Assembly: GCA_029239935.1 (NCBI GenBank)
Contig: JARBTY010000040.1
Span: 1-17,954, forward strand
From: Clostridia bacterium
GTDB lineage: Bacteria > Bacillota_A > Clostridia > Lachnospirales > Cellulosilyticaceae
Reading direction: 5' to 3'
DNA length: 17,954 nt
This document shows positions 14,446-17,954 of the stretch, one piece after another; positions within the stretch are counted from its first letter, which is position 1; each line of letters opens with the position of its first letter. Both the position numbers and the translations under genes were made by a program. Under the pieces are notes generated by a model. The model was not told the DNA's origin and made no database searches. It worked only from the letters and a program-made list of their open reading frames with translations.

Positions 14446-14476
14446 TTGTTATTTAGTGCACTATTTAAGCTATAAT
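14446..14476 (+). promoter_or_regulatory. Probable hcp promoter with a dyad in its spacer
   Basis: A perfect TATAAT (14471-14476) lies about 63 bases before hcp. The best -35 is TTGTTA (14446-14451), leaving a long 19-base spacer. A perfect 10-bp palindrome, TAGTGCACTA (14454-14463), sits in that spacer. A long spacer with a central dyad is the pattern of MerR-type activated promoters, but the dyad is short and no regulator gene is adjacent. No FNR-, Rex- or HcpR-like site that I recognise is present. Confidence 0.45.
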
Positions 14477-14538
14477 TTAGTAATCCCTGGGGAATACTAT
14501 GCTCCGAAACAACAAACTATTTTTAAGGAGTGATTCTA

Positions 14539-16191
14539 ATGGAAAATGCCATGTTTTGTTACCAGTGTGAACAGACAATGGGCGGCAAGGGATGTACTAA
14601 AAGCGGTGTTTGCGGCAAAACCCCTGAAATTGCAAACTTACAAGACTTATTAATCTATCAGTTAAAAGGCATCTCATGTTATGCCAAACCACTTATAGAA
14701 AAGGGTATACTTATTGATAAGGAAATAGTAGCATTTGTAGAAGATTGCCTATTCACTACATTGACCAACGTGAACTTTGATGCTCAGATCCATGTAGAGC
14801 TGCTCAAAAAATCACAAAAAATAAAAGAACATTTACGAGATGAAGCCCCCGAAGGCACCTATGCTGATGCTGCAGTTTATAACCTCTCCGATACCAAGGA
14901 AGCTATGTTGAAGGATTCTGTCAAAGCAGGTATTATGTACGATCAAGGTCTTGATCCAGACATTCGCTCCTTAAGATCAACAGTGCTTTATGGTCTAAAA
15001 GGAATAAGTGCCTATGGCCATCAGGCTAGATTTATCAAATGCTACAGCGACCAAGTCGATCAATTTTATTTTTTAGGTCTGGCATCTACAACCAATGACC
15101 AGTTAACCCTTGAAGAAATGATTCGTATGACGATGCGTACGGGTGAAATGAGTATAGAGGTCATGAGGATTTTGGATGAAGCCAATACGACCCGCTATAA
15201 AAATCCCTCCCCTCATAAAGTCAATGTTAAGATTCAGAAGGGCCCTTTTATCATTGTTTCCGGCCACGATTTACGAGACTTAGAAATGTTGCTTGAGCAG
15301 ACAGAAGGCACAGGCATTCATATATATACCCATGGTGAAATGCTACCAGCCCATGGCTATCCTTCCCTAAAGAAATATAAGCATCTTGTTGGTAATTTTG
15401 GCTCAGCTTGGCAAAATCAGCAAAAAGAATTTGATAACATCCCTGGATGTATCTTAATGACCACCAACTGCCTGATGAGGCCCCGAGAAGGTTATAAAGA
15501 CCGATTATTTACAACCAATGTTGTAGGATGGGATGGCATTAAAAACATTGCTATTGCAGAAGACGGGACAAAAGATTTTAGTGAAATCATCGCTAAAGCT
15601 TTAGAACTTGGCGGTTTTAAAGAAGATGAAACGCCTCAAGAGATTTTGGTTGGCTTTGGCCATCACGCTACTTTATCCCATGCGGAAACTATCGTAAACG
15701 CTGTTAAAGGAGGGCAACTCAGACATTTCTTCTTGATAGGCGGCTGTGATGGTGCCAGACCTGGTCGCAACTACTACACTGAGTTTGCTCAACTTGTGCC
15801 AAAGGATTGTATTATTCTTACTTTAGCCTGTGGTAAATACCGCTTCAATAAATTGGATTTTGGAACCGTAGCAGGTCTTCCCAGATTATTAGATGTCGGC
15901 CAGTGTAACGATGCTTATTCTGCAGTAAGAATAGCAACTGCTCTTGCTGATGCCTTTGACACCAATGTCAATGCCCTGCCGCTCACTATCGTGCTTTCTT
16001 GGTATGAACAAAAAGCTGTGGCCGATCTACTTGCTCTGCTGTCTCTTGGCATCAAAGATATGTTTTTAGGTCCAAGCCTTCCTGCCTTTATTTCTCCTAA
16101 CGTATTACAATATCTTGTCGATACCTTTAATATCAAACCTATAAGTACCCCTGAAGATGATCTAAAAAACTCTCTTCAGCAAGCCAATTAG
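14539..16191 (+). CDS. hcp: Hybrid cluster protein Hcp (hydroxylamine / NO reductase type)
   Basis: Hcp is a cytoplasmic iron-sulfur protein that reduces hydroxylamine in vitro and removes nitric oxide in vivo, also acting in protein S-nitrosylation. The 550-residue protein has an N-terminal C7-x2-C10-x8-C19-x5-C25 motif for its cubane cluster, the spacing of class I enzymes from anaerobes. All hybrid-cluster ligands are visible: H243, E267, C311, C403 (the persulfide site in GGCDGARPG), C431, C456, E490 and K492. They correspond to H244 to K496 in Desulfovibrio. A GTG at 14530 would add three residues, but ATG 14539 follows AAGGAG by eight bases and is preferred. No Hcr reductase gene follows, which is usual for class I. 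A long palindrome ends the gene. Confidence 0.97.
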   Translation: MENAMFCYQCEQTMGGKGCTKSGVCGKTPEIANLQDLLIYQLKGISCYAKPLIEKGILIDKEIVAFVEDCLFTTLTNVNFDAQIHVELLKKSQKIKEHLRDEAPEGTYADAAVYNLSDTKEAMLKDSVKAGIMYDQGLDPDIRSLRSTVLYGLKGISAYGHQARFIKCYSDQVDQFYFLGLASTTNDQLTLEEMIRMTMRTGEMSIEVMRILDEANTTRYKNPSPHKVNVKIQKGPFIIVSGHDLRDLEMLLEQTEGTGIHIYTHGEMLPAHGYPSLKKYKHLVGNFGSAWQNQQKEFDNIPGCILMTTNCLMRPREGYKDRLFTTNVVGWDGIKNIAIAEDGTKDFSEIIAKALELGGFKEDETPQEILVGFGHHATLSHAETIVNAVKGGQLRHFFLIGGCDGARPGRNYYTEFAQLVPKDCIILTLACGKYRFNKLDFGTVAGLPRLLDVGQCNDAYSAVRIATALADAFDTNVNALPLTIVLSWYEQKAVADLLALLSLGIKDMFLGPSLPAFISPNVLQYLVDTFNIKPISTPEDDLKNSLQQAN

Positions 16192-16193
16192 TC

Positions 16194-16235
16194 ATTAACT
16201 ACCAAAAGGAGCCTAGGCTCCTTTTGGTAGTTAAT
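16194..16235. terminator. Bidirectional terminator formed by a 42-bp perfect palindrome
   Basis: Two 21-base arms are exact inverted copies with no spacer, centred on CT|AG at 16214/16215. It starts two bases after the hcp stop and lies 35 bases past the stop of the opposing gene. Within it GGAGCC-GGCTCC is followed by TTTT on both strands, so it can end transcription both ways. The arms are much longer than a terminator needs. Confidence 0.75.
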
Positions 16236-16270
16236 ATTAAAAGAGATACTAAAAGTTTATTTTCCATCCC

Positions 16271-17725
16271 TTAAGATAAGCTTGGTATACTTACATTACC
16301 TATACTCAATAAATTTTTGATTTCTACTGTTTTATCATCTAACCTTCTAATCAGTTCTTCCTTTTGTACAATAACCGCCCGTAAATCTGCTTCAGTTTGA
16401 TCATAACCTGTCTCTTTTTTAATAGCTTCTACGTTTTTTTGCAGATCAGCTGTGTTTTTAGTCAGTTCTTCTAATTCTTTCATGCTGGCTATCCGTTCAT
16501 TATTTAAAAGTTCTATGCGCTCCAGCTCCTGTGTTGATACTTCTACGTAGTAAGGATACTCGTCTCCTTTACTGCCTACCTTTGTCCCATTTAAATAGAC
16601 ATCTACATAATAAACACCTTCCTGATAATACTCTGTTGTATTTAGCTTAATAATATACTTATGATTGGATGATTTATAGTTTCCGAATAAGTTTTTCCTT
16701 GGAATAGAAGCTTCGTATTCTCCATTGCCATAAGCCTTATCAATATAAAACGCCATGTGGGCATAGTCTGTAAGCCTTTCTAGTTCTTTTTCACCAGCAG
16801 TCTCCTGTATCTTTAAAGCATCTATTTTCTGCTGATTTTTATCTAAAGTTTCGAGATCTTCCCCTATTTGAACCTCTATCATTTGTTTGGCGTTAACAAG
16901 ATCGACTTGCTTTTCTTCTAAATGTTTATAATTATTACGTATAAGCTGGATTTCACCATAAATATTTGTGAAAGCTACATAGTCATTGGAGGTTATAATC
17001 TTATTTTGATTAAGAAACTCAATCCACTTATTCAGCAAATCCAGTTCAATAGGTTTTGTCTTTAATTCCTTAAATAAATAAGCTTTAGCAGCTTCAGGCT
17101 CCAGCTTACTGAAAATGTTATTTTTCTTTTCTTCCATCGCTTCATCGCTTATAGTAAGCAGCTGGTATAGACTAAACTGAAACTGGTCAAGAGGCAGTGC
17201 AGCGGGATATGCCATTAGCAGCTGATTCATGGTATTTATAAATGTCTCATTTACTTCAGGCTTTTCACCAAAATAATAGAACAACTCTTTATCTAATACA
17301 TTTTGATCCATTCTTTTAAGGTACTGAAGCGCTGTACTATTTTCTATACGCCCTATAAGTATCGGCATAAAAGCTTGATGATCTTTAAATACTATTTTTT
17401 TATCATTATAGGCCTGTATAATCTCATATTGCCTGTCCGGTATGAATTCTGCCAGATGCTGCTCCAGATAGTTTAGGCTTTCTTCTGTATTTTCTTCTAT
17501 AAGATACTCTATAGCCTTTATAAAGTACCAGTCATCTTGCCTTCCTGCATTTTTAATATCTTTTGTTATCAAATTCATGACACTTTTGGTATCACCCTGC
17601 ATTTGATAATTCATAAAGCTCATCACATGGGCATTAGCTGCTATAGTTCCTGCCAGCAACGCTGTTATAATGCCGGCAACCAGTATCCACTTATACCTTT
17701 TCAGTTCTTCCTTAATCTTTTCCAT
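16271..17725 (-). CDS. Membrane-anchored coiled-coil protein of unknown function
   Basis: I do not recognise this 484-residue protein. It has a short basic N-terminus (KEELKRYK), one membrane helix at about 12-32 (YKWILVAGIITALLAGTIAA) and no lipobox or clear cleavage site, so the rest is probably outside the cell and anchored. Residues 40-240 are helical and acidic, perhaps a repeat solenoid. A coiled coil follows at about 255-325, then a beta-rich segment at about 325-400 (YIIKLNTTEYYQEGVYYVDVYLNG), and a second coiled coil at about 400-470. The frame runs upstream to 17758, but ATG 17725 follows AAGGAG by six bases. It stands alone, with a good promoter and a terminator shared with hcp. 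A structural or envelope role is possible but unsupported. Confidence 0.85.
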   Translation of the reverse strand: MEKIKEELKRYKWILVAGIITALLAGTIAANAHVMSFMNYQMQGDTKSVMNLITKDIKNAGRQDDWYFIKAIEYLIEENTEESLNYLEQHLAEFIPDRQYEIIQAYNDKKIVFKDHQAFMPILIGRIENSTALQYLKRMDQNVLDKELFYYFGEKPEVNETFINTMNQLLMAYPAALPLDQFQFSLYQLLTISDEAMEEKKNNIFSKLEPEAAKAYLFKELKTKPIELDLLNKWIEFLNQNKIITSNDYVAFTNIYGEIQLIRNNYKHLEEKQVDLVNAKQMIEVQIGEDLETLDKNQQKIDALKIQETAGEKELERLTDYAHMAFYIDKAYGNGEYEASIPRKNLFGNYKSSNHKYIIKLNTTEYYQEGVYYVDVYLNGTKVGSKGDEYPYYVEVSTQELERIELLNNERIASMKELEELTKNTADLQKNVEAIKKETGYDQTEADLRAVIVQKEELIRRLDDKTVEIKNLLSIGNVSIPSLS

Positions 17726-17796
17726 ACACATCTCCTTATATGTAGTGCAAATACACACCTATTAACTGACATCACCATTGTCTAACCTTATATAAT

Positions 17797-17824
17797 ATTA
17801 TAAATTACTGAGTTAATAAGTCAA
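17797..17824 (-). promoter_or_regulatory. Promoter of the coiled-coil protein gene
   Basis: TTGACT (17824-17819), 16 bases and TATAAT (17802-17797) on the minus strand give a near-consensus promoter about 70 bases before ATG 17725. The rest of the 193-base gap to the next gene is AT-rich; on the plus strand it holds a possible -10 TATAAT (17883-17888) for that gene. Confidence 0.7.
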
Positions 17825-17918
17825 ATTACGTTTTAAATACAACTTTAATGATTTTACCCTTATAAAAAAATGCTAAGACTGTTATAATTATATCTATAGA
17901 AAAATTTAAAGGAGTAAC

Positions 17919-17954
17919 ATGATGAAAGAATTATGGACTTTATTTTGGACTTTT
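17919..17954 (+). CDS. Start of a gene, possibly a chromate transporter subunit (partial)
   Basis: Only twelve codons are visible, MMKELWTLFWTF, before the right edge. AAAGGAG lies four bases before the first ATG (17919); the second ATG (17922) is the alternative start, with a better-placed site. A Lys-Glu-Leu-Trp start followed by Leu-Phe-Trp-Thr-Phe resembles the N-terminus of ChrA-type chromate transporters, which begin with similar residues before KIGxFTFGGGYAM. With so little sequence this is only a suggestion. That a gene starts here is fairly safe. Confidence 0.55.
   Translation, partial: MMKELWTLFWTF

Noticed and set aside
14358..14538. FNR, Rex or HcpR site between the oxidoreductase and hcp
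   Set aside because: No TTGAT-N4-ATCAA, TTGTTAA-N4-TTAACAA or similar dyad could be found; only the short TAGTGCACTA palindrome is present.
1..17954. CRISPR array, insertion sequence, attachment site or tRNA gene
   Set aside because: No regularly spaced identical repeats, transposase or integrase motifs, or tRNA-like cloverleaf segments were seen in reading both strands.

Overview
This 18 kb window looks like chromosome from a low-GC, anaerobic Firmicute of the class Clostridia. The base composition is AT-rich, Shine-Dalgarno sites are strong (AGGAGG type), the SRP RNA is the large Bacillus/Clostridium type with an Alu domain, there is a class I hybrid cluster protein, and phosphate control uses TTAACA-type boxes. 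I cannot place it to genus. No mobile element, CRISPR array or tRNA gene was seen.

Layout. (1) 1-500: the end of a MarR-type regulator, then a tiny membrane/cysteine-rich peptide gene, both on the plus strand. (2) 458-7332, minus strand: a phosphate locus read as pstS, a chemoreceptor gene, a metallophosphoesterase gene, then pstC-pstA-pstB. It starts at a promoter with three TTAACA/TTTACA boxes spaced exactly 11 bp (a Pho box) and ends in a terminator after pstB, with no phoU there. (3) 7368-10135: a toxic-anion cluster with a CmtR-like ArsR regulator, two distinct thioredoxin-type arsenate reductases (one on each strand) and, between them, a cation/proton antiporter gene headed by a fluoride riboswitch that overlaps its own terminator. 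(4) 10278-11860, minus strand: a second operon of a genuine CxC-type arsR, a DUF318/ArsP-like permease and a small CxxC thioredoxin-like protein. (5) 12012-14357, minus strand: oxidoreductase, tadA and a YbjN-like gene, followed by the SRP RNA gene with its own consensus promoter and terminator. (6) 14446-16235: hcp on the plus strand, ending in a 42-bp perfect palindrome. (7) 16271-17725, minus strand: a membrane-anchored coiled-coil protein I do not recognise, and at the right edge the first codons of a plus-strand gene that may be a chromate transporter.

How the genes may work together. The Pst transporter takes up phosphate and can also admit arsenate. The arsenate reductases, ArsR regulators and the permease next door would handle the arsenical that enters with it. 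The fluoride-controlled antiporter deals with a further toxic anion. The chemoreceptor inside the Pho-boxed locus suggests coupling of motility to phosphate status. These links are inferred from gene order, not shown by the sequence.

The most notable observations are the fluoride riboswitch on an antiporter gene, the chemoreceptor and phosphoesterase embedded between pstS and pstC, the Pho box, and the pairing of a CmtR-type metal-sensor regulator with an arsenate reductase.
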